Assembly (NCBI RefSeq): GCF_016899955.1
Contig: NZ_JACJJL010000009.1
Location: forward strand, 1-64,000
Direction of reading: 5' to 3'
Source: Marseilla massiliensis
GTDB taxonomy: Bacteria > Bacteroidota > Bacteroidia > Bacteroidales > Bacteroidaceae
Length of the DNA stretch: 64,000 nucleotides
Below are positions 10,082-18,780 of this stretch, piece after piece (the stretch's first letter is position 1; the number at the start of each line of letters is the position of its first letter). The notes beneath the pieces are model-generated. The model did not search any database. It saw nothing but the letters and a program-made list of their open reading frames with translations, and had not been told where the DNA came from. The position numbers and the translations under genes were made by a program.

Positions 10082-10116
10082 AATGTCCGTGTCGGCCGTT
10101 GGCCGATACGGACATT
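10082..10116 (+). terminator. Intra-operon hairpin between BACON and thioredoxin genes
   Basis: AATGTCCGTGTCGGCC (10082-10097) pairs with GGCCGATACGGACATT (10101-10116) around a 3-nt loop, with one G-T pair. No clean U-tract follows (ATAACCTTTT), so it may be a leaky terminator or an mRNA-stabilising or processing hairpin that lowers expression of the genes beyond it. Confidence 0.6.
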
Positions 10117-10143
10117 ATAACCTTTTAAATCAAGATTGAAATT

Positions 10144-10635
10144 ATGAAGAGTATCAAAGTTTTGCTCGTAGTTGCTTTCCTCGCCATCGTAGGTATAGCG
10201 CAGGCACAGACATTGCCGGCCGTTACTCTTAAAGACATTAACGGCAAGACGGTACAGACAGATAAATTGTCGAATGACGGCAAACCGTTTATTATCTCTT
10301 TCTTCGCCACATGGTGCAAGCCCTGCAACCGTGAGCTTTCTGCCATCAGCGAGGTTTACGCCGACTGGCAGGATGAGACCGGCGTCAAGCTCATTGCCGT
10401 CAGCATCGACCAGGCTCAGAACATCAACAAGGTAAAGCCCTTGGTTGACAGCAATGGCTGGGAGTATGATGTGCTCCTCGACCCCAACAGCGACTTCAAG
10501 CGTGCCCTCGGCATACAGATGATACCTTATGTGATCATCGTCGACGGCAAGGGCAACATTGTGTACAAGCACAATGGCTACACCGATGGTGCCGAGAAAG
10601 AGCTGATCGAGAAAGTGCGTGAACTGATTAAGTAA
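10144..10635 (+). CDS. TlpA-like thioredoxin-fold protein
   Basis: Exported thiol-disulfide oxidoreductase. Residues 1-22 are a signal peptide ending AQAQ with no lipobox, so it should be periplasmic. The thioredoxin fold spans about 23-163 with active site ATWCKPCN (Cys58, Cys61) and the later PYVIIVDGKGNIVYKHNGYT strand-turn-strand with its cis-proline. Proteins of this type reduce or isomerise disulfides in exported proteins. Its place between surface lipoprotein genes and two further CxxC gene types suggests it serves proteins of this locus. The partner that would re-reduce it (a DsbD/CcdA-type membrane protein) is not in the window. Confidence 0.88.
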   Translation: MKSIKVLLVVAFLAIVGIAQAQTLPAVTLKDINGKTVQTDKLSNDGKPFIISFFATWCKPCNRELSAISEVYADWQDETGVKLIAVSIDQAQNINKVKPLVDSNGWEYDVLLDPNSDFKRALGIQMIPYVIIVDGKGNIVYKHNGYTDGAEKELIEKVRELIK

Positions 10636-10653
10636 CCCTTTAAGCCAATTGTT

Positions 10654-12384
10654 TTGAGACTGTTTAGACTAATATCCGTATTTGGATGCTGCGTCGCTTG
10701 TGCGTCTGTGGCCATGGCCCAGGAATCGGAAGCCGGTGGCAACAAGGTTCAGGTGAGCGGTAGCATACAGAGCGACATCCTTATACCGCAGTCCGACGCG
10801 ACGATTGGCGCTGAGGATTATAGCGAGTTTGCCCTCACCAATACCTTTGGCGAGGTCAACCTGTCGAGCAAGTACATCGACGCCGGGGCGCGTGTGGAAT
10901 ATCTTGACCACCCGCTTCCCGGATTCGAGCCCGACTACAAGGGGTGGGGAATACCCTACATCTATGTTAAGGGCAAGTATAAGAATGTCGAGGTGACCGC
11001 CGGTAATTTCTACGAGCAGTTCGGTTCGGGCTTCATTCTCCGCACGTATGAGGAGCGCAGCCTCGGCATCGACAACTCTTTGCTTGGCGGCCGACTGGTC
11101 TACAAGCCTTTCAACTGGGCTACGGTGAAGGTGCTGGCAGGCAAGCAGCGCCGCTATTGGCATGACGGAGGCCCGTTTGAGGGGCTCAACCGCTCGTGGG
11201 TTGGCGGTGCCGACGTTGAGTTGAGTGTTGACCAGTGGTTCAAGAAGATGCAGGAAAAGAACACATATCTCACCTTTGGCGCCTCGTTTGTCAACAAGCA
11301 TGAAGGCGACGAGGAGATGATTGTGAGTTACGACGGCAAGCAGCGCCTTAACTTCCCGACCGATGTCCAGGCCTTCGACGTGCGCCTGCGCCTGCAGACC
11401 GGCAACTGGAACGTGCTTGCCGAGTATGCACAGAAGTCGCAAGACCCGTCGCAAGACAACGACTACATATACCGCAAGGGGTATGTGGCCATGTTGTCGG
11501 CCAGTTACTCCAAGCGTGGCATGAGCTTCTTGGTGCAGGCCAAGCGCAGCGACAACATGTCGTTCCGCAGCCAGCGCACACTGCCGTCGCTGTCGGAGAA
11601 CTCTTCGTTCATCAATCACCTGCCTGCGTTCACGATGGAGCACACCTATGCTCTTGCCGCACGTTATCCATATGCCACGCAGCCCGATGGCGAATGGGCT
11701 TACCAGGCCGAGCTGGCTTACAACTTCAAGCGCCATTCGTTCTTCGGAGGTAAGTATGGCACGAAGGTCAAGTTGAACTTCTCGCATGTTCACTCCATTG
11801 CCAAGAACACTCGTTACGCCGACGGCATCATGCAGGGTTCCAACGGTTACTATCCAGGAACCGACGGCTACGGCTCTGCTTTCTTCAAGTGGGGCGACTC
11901 AAAGTACTATCAGGACTTCAACGTACAGATTGAGAAGAAGTTCACCAAGGCCTTCAAGCTCAACCTTATGTACATGAACCAGTTCTACAACAAGACAGCG
12001 GTAGAGGGCCACGGCGGCATGCTCCACAACAACATCTACGTGGCTGAGGGCAAGTATCAGTTCAACGACAAGTTCACCCTGCGTGCCGAGGCCCAGTATC
12101 TCGACATGACTTCGGGTGTGAACAATGAAGATGGCGACTGTGATTGCGTCTACGGACTGCTCGAGCTGTCTGTGTTGCCATACCTGATGTTCACCGTTTC
12201 GGATGAATACAGCATCGGTGACGAGATACATTACTACAACGGTTCAGTCACTTTTGCCAAAGGTGCCCATCGTCTACAGGTGGGATATGCGCGCACCCGT
12301 GCTGGCTTCAACTGTTCAGGCGGCGTATGTCGCTGGGTGCCGGCAAGCAAGGGAGTGACAATGTCGTACAACTTTAATTTCTGA
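10654..12384 (+). CDS. DUF6029-family predicted outer-membrane protein
   Basis: Starts with TTG at 10654, 18 bp after the thioredoxin gene, giving a signal peptide MRLFRLISVFGCCVACASVAM then AQE. The mature part is a series of amphipathic beta-strands rich in Tyr, Gly and aromatic residues, ending in a strand with terminal Phe (VTMSYNFNF), the usual end of an outer-membrane barrel. Segments such as YEERSLGIDNSLLGGRLVYK and TYLTFGASFVNKHEG match DUF6029 as I know it. The function is unknown. Two cysteine clusters near the C-terminus (DGDCDCVYG, FNCSGGVCRW) are notable beside so many thioredoxin-fold proteins. Confidence 0.78.
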   Translation: MRLFRLISVFGCCVACASVAMAQESEAGGNKVQVSGSIQSDILIPQSDATIGAEDYSEFALTNTFGEVNLSSKYIDAGARVEYLDHPLPGFEPDYKGWGIPYIYVKGKYKNVEVTAGNFYEQFGSGFILRTYEERSLGIDNSLLGGRLVYKPFNWATVKVLAGKQRRYWHDGGPFEGLNRSWVGGADVELSVDQWFKKMQEKNTYLTFGASFVNKHEGDEEMIVSYDGKQRLNFPTDVQAFDVRLRLQTGNWNVLAEYAQKSQDPSQDNDYIYRKGYVAMLSASYSKRGMSFLVQAKRSDNMSFRSQRTLPSLSENSSFINHLPAFTMEHTYALAARYPYATQPDGEWAYQAELAYNFKRHSFFGGKYGTKVKLNFSHVHSIAKNTRYADGIMQGSNGYYPGTDGYGSAFFKWGDSKYYQDFNVQIEKKFTKAFKLNLMYMNQFYNKTAVEGHGGMLHNNIYVAEGKYQFNDKFTLRAEAQYLDMTSGVNNEDGDCDCVYGLLELSVLPYLMFTVSDEYSIGDEIHYYNGSVTFAKGAHRLQVGYARTRAGFNCSGGVCRWVPASKGVTMSYNFNF

Positions 12385-12392
12385 CATCGAAT

Positions 12393-13259
12393 ATGCAGTT
12401 AAAGAAATCAGTATTCATGGCTTTGGCCCTCGTGGCGATGGGAGTTGCCTCTTGCGACCAGATAAGCGATGGCGACCGTTACCTTGCTGTCGACGACCCC
12501 ATATCACCCGGCGACAGCACCGGTTCTGACACTACCGACATCAACGCCCCGATATACCACTCAGTGTTGGTTGAGGAGTTCTCCGGCCAGTTGTGCGTCA
12601 ACTGCCCGGCTGCATCCGAGGCTCTCGAAGTTATGCAAGAAGCCAACGGCGGGCCAAACAAAGTCATTGTAGTCTCAATACATGCAGGCAGGAACATGAA
12701 TCTCGCCATAGGGGTGGGCCAGAATCCGCAGTTTGAGGGCTTGGCCACCGATTTCGGCGAGCAACTCTTCAGCCGATACGGTCTGCAGAGCGAGCCTAAT
12801 GCCATCATCGACCGCACTGGTGGGGTGCTAAGCCAGCCCAACTGGCTCACGGCCATTGTCAACGGGCTAAGGCGCGAGACTACGGTTGCTCTTTCCGCCC
12901 GTTCGTCATACAACGAGGCCGACCGTAGCGTGACGGTCAGCGTCATGGGCCGCGCCAAGTCCGATTTCACCGGCAACGCCCATGTTTGGCTCACAGAAGA
13001 CAGCATCGTTACGATGCAGCTTTTTAGTAGCGGGCCGGTCATAGACCACCGGTTCAACAACATCTTCCGCACATCAGCCACGCCGATTGATGGCGTTCCT
13101 GTCACAATTAGTGCCGGCGAAGATATGAAGGAAATATACACCACAACGATAAAGCTTGACGATATATGGCGTCCGCGCCACATGGCTGTCGTTGCTTTCG
13201 TCGACAATTCATCCGGCGTTGTTCAGGCTGCGCGCACCGAAGTCCTGCCGTCGGAGTGA
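12393..13259 (+). CDS. Omp28-like lipoprotein with thioredoxin fold
   Basis: Lipoprotein with lipobox GVASC (Cys21), followed by a Ser/Asp/Thr-rich linker to about residue 52. From about residue 58 it resembles the Omp28-type outer-membrane family: VEEFSGQLCVNCPAA carries a CxxC motif (Cys68, Cys71) in a thioredoxin-like fold, followed by VIVVSIHAG and a SEPNAIIDR segment at the expected cis-proline position. The C-terminal part (about 165-288) is beta-sandwich-like. Omp28 is a surface antigen or adhesin described in Porphyromonas gingivalis; redox activity is inferred here from the CxxC. It starts 8 bp after the DUF6029 gene. Confidence 0.82.
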   Translation: MQLKKSVFMALALVAMGVASCDQISDGDRYLAVDDPISPGDSTGSDTTDINAPIYHSVLVEEFSGQLCVNCPAASEALEVMQEANGGPNKVIVVSIHAGRNMNLAIGVGQNPQFEGLATDFGEQLFSRYGLQSEPNAIIDRTGGVLSQPNWLTAIVNGLRRETTVALSARSSYNEADRSVTVSVMGRAKSDFTGNAHVWLTEDSIVTMQLFSSGPVIDHRFNNIFRTSATPIDGVPVTISAGEDMKEIYTTTIKLDDIWRPRHMAVVAFVDNSSGVVQAARTEVLPSE

Positions 13260-13295
13260 TTAATTAAAACATTACAAACTTAACAGGTTATAGGC

Positions 13296-13937
13296 ATGAA
13301 AAGATTGTTTATTACATTTATCCTTGCTGTTGTATCAACAGTGATGGTTGTAGCGCAGACGTTTGAGTTCCGCATGGATGGCAAGACCGTTCCCGAAGGC
13401 TCTACTGTAGAGTTCGTTTCCACTTATGAGCCGCTGTTTGTGCGGGAGGACTGCTACATGGGCAATCGGCTGGTGCTTTGTAACCTGACGTCAAGCGAGT
13501 TGAAAGGAAGTCAAATCCAGATTAACTATAGCTACGTTAGCGGTTCGTTGGGTGATGGCGTTTACCCCGTGAATTGCATGGGTGGTGAGTGCAGGACCAA
13601 CGTGTGGTCAACTTACACCGCCACTTTGGGATTAGGTCCCAATGGCAGCATGGGTGTTGACATTCATGTGGAAGATGTAAAGAACGGCGAGATGCTAACC
13701 AAGCTTAGTGTAACCATAGGTCGTGAGACCCATGTAGTGTACATCAAGTTTGTCTGCAACGCGACATCGGGCATTGGCAATGCCGGCATTGCATCGGCAT
13801 CGTTTGATGTCTACGACCTCACAGGCAGCGTAGTAGCCAAGGGAGTCTCGGCGTCGGGTCTCCGCTCGCTTCGTGCGGGAGTGTATATATTGGTGGATGC
13901 GAACACCCACACTGCCCGCAAATACGTGGTTAGATAA
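13296..13937 (+). CDS. Small secreted protein with T9SS-type C-terminal tail
   Basis: 213-residue exported protein with signal peptide ending VVAQ (about residue 20). The central part (residues 21-155) is predicted beta-rich, with four cysteines, and I do not recognise it. The last 55 residues have the form of a type IX secretion tail: SFDVYDLTGSVVAKGVSAS, then LRAGVYILVD and a basic end KYVVR. It would be secreted or anchored at the surface by T9SS, whose machinery is not in the window. It lies between two CxxC-protein genes, 36 bp after the Omp28-like gene. Confidence 0.65.
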   Translation: MKRLFITFILAVVSTVMVVAQTFEFRMDGKTVPEGSTVEFVSTYEPLFVREDCYMGNRLVLCNLTSSELKGSQIQINYSYVSGSLGDGVYPVNCMGGECRTNVWSTYTATLGLGPNGSMGVDIHVEDVKNGEMLTKLSVTIGRETHVVYIKFVCNATSGIGNAGIASASFDVYDLTGSVVAKGVSASGLRSLRAGVYILVDANTHTARKYVVR

Positions 13938-13982
13938 GATTGCTTAGTCTATCTTATATTTACTGAAACTAATTTTAGGGTT

Positions 13983-16097
13983 ATGATCAAAAAATTACTT
14001 TTATGCTTAGCAATGGTTGCTTTCGTGGATACGGCGAATGCCCAGAACGCAATCAGGCTCGGCTCCGGCTTCGCGAAAAACAGTAGCAAGCAGGTTCAGA
14101 AGGCAGCAAGCCTGAAGTTGCCAGACTTCGGCTTGAGTGTTGTCAACAAGGTATCGGGCCGTCCGATGCAGCTTTCCTCGACGGCCAATGGTGCCAAGAA
14201 ACTTGCGCCCATGCAGCGTGCAGACGCAACCAGTTATGTCCTGTGGGGCTATCCCATGAACTCACAAGGTTCCGGCTATGTGTGGGGATGGAATGCTTTT
14301 TCACAGGTGTTTGATGATGCTTCTATGGCCGGCCTCACAGACTATAATGTAGCTGTATATGTTCCATCTACTTATGCCAAGGCCGTTATCGACTCTGTTT
14401 ACTCAGTGTTCTCGTCTGGCGCCTATTCAAACTTTAAGATTTGGGTAAGTGATTACGAGACAGACGGCCAGTACATCATCCTGCCGTCAACCCCCGAAGA
14501 GGCCGACTATTGTGAGAACATTGGTGACCACCAGGTTGATGCCCCGTCCGGCATGGTTGCTCAAGAGGGCTACGAATTGTCAACCCCGTATACAGTGCCT
14601 GATAACGGATGCTTCATCGGCATCTCGTTTACAACAACCGTAGAGTTACCATTGTTCACTTGGGATGTTGAATCATCGTCGGGTGCCTTCTTCATGCAGA
14701 TGCCTTACCAGGGCGAAATGTTGTGGAACAACATGGCATCATACGGCCTTTTCGGCAATCTGCCCATCATGGCATTGATGGATATATCCAATTGCTCGCA
14801 GAACGATGTGTCGATACAAACGATTTCCGAGACAGCCGTGCTGATGAATACCTCTTATGATTTTTCACCGGTTGTATACAACAACGCTATCGCCACCGAT
14901 GTGACAAGCGTAAGCTATGTCCTCACTGTCGACGGCGAAGCCCAGGAGGAGCAGACACTTAATTTCTCTTCGTCTCTGCCCGGTGGATCTGGCGGTTACA
15001 TCAGTGTTCCTTACACATTCACAACAGAGGGCATCCACCCAGTCAGCATAGAGATTACCAAGGTAAACGGCGAGGCAAACGCTTCGACATCTGCTTCGAC
15101 GGCATTCGATGTGCTGGCCCTTGAGACATCAGCCACGCGCACACCGGTTGTCGAGGAGTTCACCGGCACATGGTGCGGATGGTGCCCTCGCGGCCATGTT
15201 GGCCTTGAATTGCTGAAGGAGCGTTATGGTGAAGGCATTATAACCCTTGCCGCTCATGCATCATCCAGTTCTACAGTAATCGACCCGATGGAGTGTGCCA
15301 CATACTTAGACGTTGTTTACGGTTTCGCCCAGGGCTTCCCGTCAGCCCTTTACGACCGTTGCCTGCTTGGCGACGCATACCAGGGCATCGACGGTAACCA
15401 ATATGCATTCGGTGCCAATCAATATATTGATATATTGAACTCATCGTTCCCCTCTGAGGCAACAGTTACTCTTACCGCCGACTGGGGCGACACAGACAAG
15501 AATGTAATCAATGCAAACGTCGGTCTCACCTTCGGTTGCACGCGCATCAGCCTTGGTTCCGCCAATCCGTATGCCGTTGCCTTTGTTCTCTCTGAAGACG
15601 ACATGACCGGCGAGGGCCAGCAGTGGCTGCAGTACAACTATTATTCAGGCGAAACGAGTTTCGGCAATGACGACAACATGCTGAGCTGGGTTAGCGCAAG
15701 CGAATATGTAAAGATGGATTACGACAACGTTGTCGTCCAGGGATGGGATGCGCTTCTCGGTATCGACGAGAGCGTGCCTTCCACTGTGTTCAAGGGTGAG
15801 AACCTGACATACAACGCCACTCTCGACATCTCGGCCAACACCCTCATACAGAACAAGGAAAAGCTGCATCTCACAGCCCTTCTCATCAACCGCAACAACT
15901 ATTCAATAGTCAATGCGGCACAGGTGAGCCTCGGCGACGGTGGCAGCTCAGCCATCGAGGGTGTCACTGACGATGCCAACGGAGCAGCCGAGGTTGCCCG
16001 TTACAATGTCAACGGCGTGCGCCTTGACAAGGCACAGAAGGGTCTTAACATAGTTAAGTACTCCGACGGTACCACCAAGAAGGTAATCGTGAAGTAA
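13983..16097 (+). CDS. Large CxxC protein with T9SS tail, paralog A
   Basis: 704-residue exported protein, paralogous over its full length to the gene at 16663. Residues 1-20 are a signal peptide. The N-terminal 370 residues are beta-rich, with a predicted Ig-like domain before residue 385. Residues about 385-560 resemble the Omp28/thioredoxin-like module with VEEFTGTWCGWCPRGHVG, active-site CGWC at 398-401. The last 40 residues are a T9SS tail (YNVNGVRLDKAQKGLNIVKY, ending KKVIVK). It is probably a cell-surface thiol oxidoreductase or thiol-binding protein; substrate unknown. A Rho-independent-type hairpin follows 88 bp after the stop. Confidence 0.8.
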   Translation: MIKKLLLCLAMVAFVDTANAQNAIRLGSGFAKNSSKQVQKAASLKLPDFGLSVVNKVSGRPMQLSSTANGAKKLAPMQRADATSYVLWGYPMNSQGSGYVWGWNAFSQVFDDASMAGLTDYNVAVYVPSTYAKAVIDSVYSVFSSGAYSNFKIWVSDYETDGQYIILPSTPEEADYCENIGDHQVDAPSGMVAQEGYELSTPYTVPDNGCFIGISFTTTVELPLFTWDVESSSGAFFMQMPYQGEMLWNNMASYGLFGNLPIMALMDISNCSQNDVSIQTISETAVLMNTSYDFSPVVYNNAIATDVTSVSYVLTVDGEAQEEQTLNFSSSLPGGSGGYISVPYTFTTEGIHPVSIEITKVNGEANASTSASTAFDVLALETSATRTPVVEEFTGTWCGWCPRGHVGLELLKERYGEGIITLAAHASSSSTVIDPMECATYLDVVYGFAQGFPSALYDRCLLGDAYQGIDGNQYAFGANQYIDILNSSFPSEATVTLTADWGDTDKNVINANVGLTFGCTRISLGSANPYAVAFVLSEDDMTGEGQQWLQYNYYSGETSFGNDDNMLSWVSASEYVKMDYDNVVVQGWDALLGIDESVPSTVFKGENLTYNATLDISANTLIQNKEKLHLTALLINRNNYSIVNAAQVSLGDGGSSAIEGVTDDANGAAEVARYNVNGVRLDKAQKGLNIVKYSDGTTKKVIVK

Positions 16098-16310
16098 ATC
16101 AAGCATATTGTTGTCTGCGGGCTATGCCCCTCATGCGGGGCACAACAGGCTTGTTGGAAGTCGCGGGCAGCAATGCAGAACAACAAAGCCGCAGGAAACT
16201 GCGTGTTTCCTGCGGCTTTCACATGATCGTTCTCCGGCCACCCGGTGGCCCGGCACACATAGCGGCAGGCTCTTCCGTTACATGGGGCCACAGTCAGTAG
16301 TATTAACTTA
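16098..16310. other. Spacer with terminator after paralog A
   Basis: No gene seen. It contains the hairpin at 16185-16219 and leads into the 103-bp tandem repeat. Confidence 0.6.
16185..16219 (+). terminator. Terminator after paralog A
   Basis: AAAGCCGCAGGAAAC (16185-16199) pairs perfectly with GTTTCCTGCGGCTTT (16205-16219). The same GCCGCAGGAAAC stem recurs after paralog B at 18874, so the hairpin seems to have been duplicated with the gene. The flanking A- and T-runs let it work on either strand. Confidence 0.8.
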
Positions 16311-16665
16311 AGTCACTATTCACTATGTTTATGTTTAACAAAGTTCGTTTCATGGCAGATGCAGCATCCCACCCCTTGTAATGCAGGAGGGCGAGGCTGT
16401 AGCCCGAAGTCAGAGTCACGGTTCACAATGTTCATGTTTAACTAAAGTCGTTATGTGTGACATGCGGCCGCCCATGCGCCTTTGCGTTGTCACGCAAGCC
16501 TTGCGCAGGCTTTTATAGTCACAATCCGTCATGCCCATGTTCGACTCTCTTCGTAACGTTTGACATGCAGTAGCGTACATTCCTTCCAAGGGTGTCGCGG
16601 CCAGAAATAAATATATTAAATCACTATTAATTAAATTAATGTTTAACTAAAAAATTATCGTTATG
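16311..16665 (+). repeat. About 103-bp tandem repeat ending at a start codon
   Basis: Four diverged copies begin at 16311, 16414, 16517 and 16619. AGTCAC recurs at 16311, 16414 and 16517; ATGTT at 16331, 16434, 16537 and 16639; TCGT at 16345, 16448 and 16551; and TGACATGC at 16458 and 16561, each 103 bp apart. The last, partial copy is the 5' leader of the gene at 16663 (ATGTTTAACTAA, then TCGTTATG). Copy 2 also has TCGTTATG. Confidence 0.72.
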
Positions 16666-18780
16666 ATTAAAAGGTTGCTTTTAGGCGTAACTATGTTGGC
16701 TTTCCTCGGCTCCGTGAGCGCGCAGGAGGCTGTTGTGCTGAATCCTCAGCAAGTAGAAAACGTTAGCTCGTTGATGGAGAAGTCAGCAAACTTAAAAGTA
16801 GGTGACATGGGGTTCGCCGGTGTGTCCCAACATCCGTTGGGCATAGCACAGATGCCTTCGCAGTTGCGCAGCATGAAAAAGCCTGCTCCGATGCGTCGTG
16901 CAGGAGAAGATAATACCATTTGGTTCGCCTACCCGATGAGTGATGATGGCAAGTTTTCAGCAATAGGTTGGAAAATCATTTCAGTTATTTTTGATGACAA
17001 GGCCAGTGCTTACGCAAAACTTACCAACTATAACGTGGCATTTATGGTGCCCGGCAATTATGCCAAGGCCGTGGTCGATTCAGTCATAATGGTATTGGGT
17101 GTCGGCAAGTACACAAACGTAAAGCTGTGGATAGACGGTGTTAAGTCAAACGCCCAAGGGAGTATATCATTCCCGCAAACGCCCGACATGGCCGACTATC
17201 ACGAGAATCTAGCCGACTTCGAGTTGAAGGGGGCGGGTAGGAACATGTTTGCCCTCAAGGACCTTGAGCTGGCTTCCAAATACACCATTCCGGAAAACGG
17301 ATGCCTCATTGGCTTTTCTTTCACAACAACAACAGAGAGCCCTCTGGTGTTCTGGGGTGAACCCATGAGTGGCGGTTTCTTCTTTGGTGTTCCAGCACAA
17401 AATCAAGACGTCTTTCTTGACATGTCATTGTTGAACCTTGGCAGCTTGGTTGCGATGGCCCGTCTTGACGTTACCAACTGCTCACATGCCAATGTCTCAA
17501 TGGACAAGCAGCTTGAGAAGCCGGCGCTGATCAACCAGGAGACAAGGCTGTCGGCTGCCGTCCACAATGATGCAGCTTCCGCGATTGACAACGTGAACTT
17601 TGTGCTTACAGTCGATGGCGAGGCCCAAAAGGAGAAGACATACAACTTCCCGGCCCCTCTGGCCGGAGGCGGCAATGACGAACTTGTAGTGCCTTACACC
17701 TTCACTACCGAGGGCGTCCATCAAGTGGAATTTAAGATAACAAAAGTCAATGGCGAGGTCAACACTTCATCGAATCCGTCAACTTCATATGAGGTGTTTG
17801 CCTTTGAGAAGTCGGCCAAGCGCACGTCGGTTGTCGAAGAGTTCACCGGTACTTGGTGCGTTTGGTGTCCTCGCGGCCACGTCGGTGTGCATAAGCTGAA
17901 GGAGAGGTATGGCGACGACATAATCATCCTTGCGGGGCATGCTTCGAGGGACGAGAAAGACGTTGATCCTATGGAGTGTGCTTCCTATTATGAGGTTATT
18001 AGGGCATACAACCCCGATTTCCCCATAGCCTTGTACGACCGTTCGGCTTTTGGTGACCCGTATGCAGATCCGGCAAGCAGCACACTTACTTATGGTTCCT
18101 ACAAATATGTAGAATTCGTTAAAGAGATTATGCCAACGGAGGCAACGGTGGCTCTCACGGCCGACTGGGCCGACACAGGCAAGTCGGTCATCAATGCCAA
18201 GGTTGATTTCAGCTTCGGCTGCTCTCGCATCAGTCTTGGCTCTGCCAATCCTTATGCCATAGCCTTCGTGCTTTCTGAAGACGGCATGCAAGGCGAGAAA
18301 GACGACCACACCTGGTATCAGGCCAATGGATTTTCAGGCGGCACAGGATATAATGCCGACTTTGATAGTTGGACAAGTGCAGGCCGTTATGTTAATATGG
18401 CATACGACAATGTGATTGTTCAGGCGTGGGATGCCCTCAATGGCATAGACGAGAGTGTGCCCTCGGCGGTGATGAAGGATGAGAAACTGTCGTACAGCAC
18501 CACTCTCGACATATCGGCCAATACGCTCATACAGAACAAGGAAAAACTGTATCTCACGGCCCTTCTCCTCAACCGCAACAACTATTCAATAGTCAATGCG
18601 GCACAGGTTAGCCTCGGCAATGGCGGCAGCGCATCCATCGAGGGTGTTACCGACGATGCCAACGGTGCAACGGTGGTGGCCCGTTACAATGTCAACGGCG
18701 TGCGTCTTGACAAGGCTCAGAAGGGCCTCAACATCGTCAAGTACTCCGATGGCACCACAAAGAAGGTGATGGTCAAGTAA
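16663..18780 (+). CDS. Large CxxC protein with T9SS tail, paralog B
   Basis: 705-residue exported protein with the same architecture as the gene at 13983: signal peptide (to about residue 20, ending VSAQ), long beta-rich N-terminal part, an Omp28/thioredoxin-like module with VEEFTGTWCVWCPRGHVG (CVWC at 399-402), and a T9SS tail ending KKVMVK. The two proteins are moderately similar in the N-terminal half and nearly identical in the last 100 residues. The different residues between the active-site cysteines (VW versus GW) would change redox potential. Its own leader is a multi-copy 103-bp repeat, and a hairpin 94 bp after the stop matches that of paralog A, so it may be transcribed separately. 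Confidence 0.8.
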   Translation: MIKRLLLGVTMLAFLGSVSAQEAVVLNPQQVENVSSLMEKSANLKVGDMGFAGVSQHPLGIAQMPSQLRSMKKPAPMRRAGEDNTIWFAYPMSDDGKFSAIGWKIISVIFDDKASAYAKLTNYNVAFMVPGNYAKAVVDSVIMVLGVGKYTNVKLWIDGVKSNAQGSISFPQTPDMADYHENLADFELKGAGRNMFALKDLELASKYTIPENGCLIGFSFTTTTESPLVFWGEPMSGGFFFGVPAQNQDVFLDMSLLNLGSLVAMARLDVTNCSHANVSMDKQLEKPALINQETRLSAAVHNDAASAIDNVNFVLTVDGEAQKEKTYNFPAPLAGGGNDELVVPYTFTTEGVHQVEFKITKVNGEVNTSSNPSTSYEVFAFEKSAKRTSVVEEFTGTWCVWCPRGHVGVHKLKERYGDDIIILAGHASRDEKDVDPMECASYYEVIRAYNPDFPIALYDRSAFGDPYADPASSTLTYGSYKYVEFVKEIMPTEATVALTADWADTGKSVINAKVDFSFGCSRISLGSANPYAIAFVLSEDGMQGEKDDHTWYQANGFSGGTGYNADFDSWTSAGRYVNMAYDNVIVQAWDALNGIDESVPSAVMKDEKLSYSTTLDISANTLIQNKEKLYLTALLLNRNNYSIVNAAQVSLGNGGSASIEGVTDDANGATVVARYNVNGVRLDKAQKGLNIVKYSDGTTKKVMVK

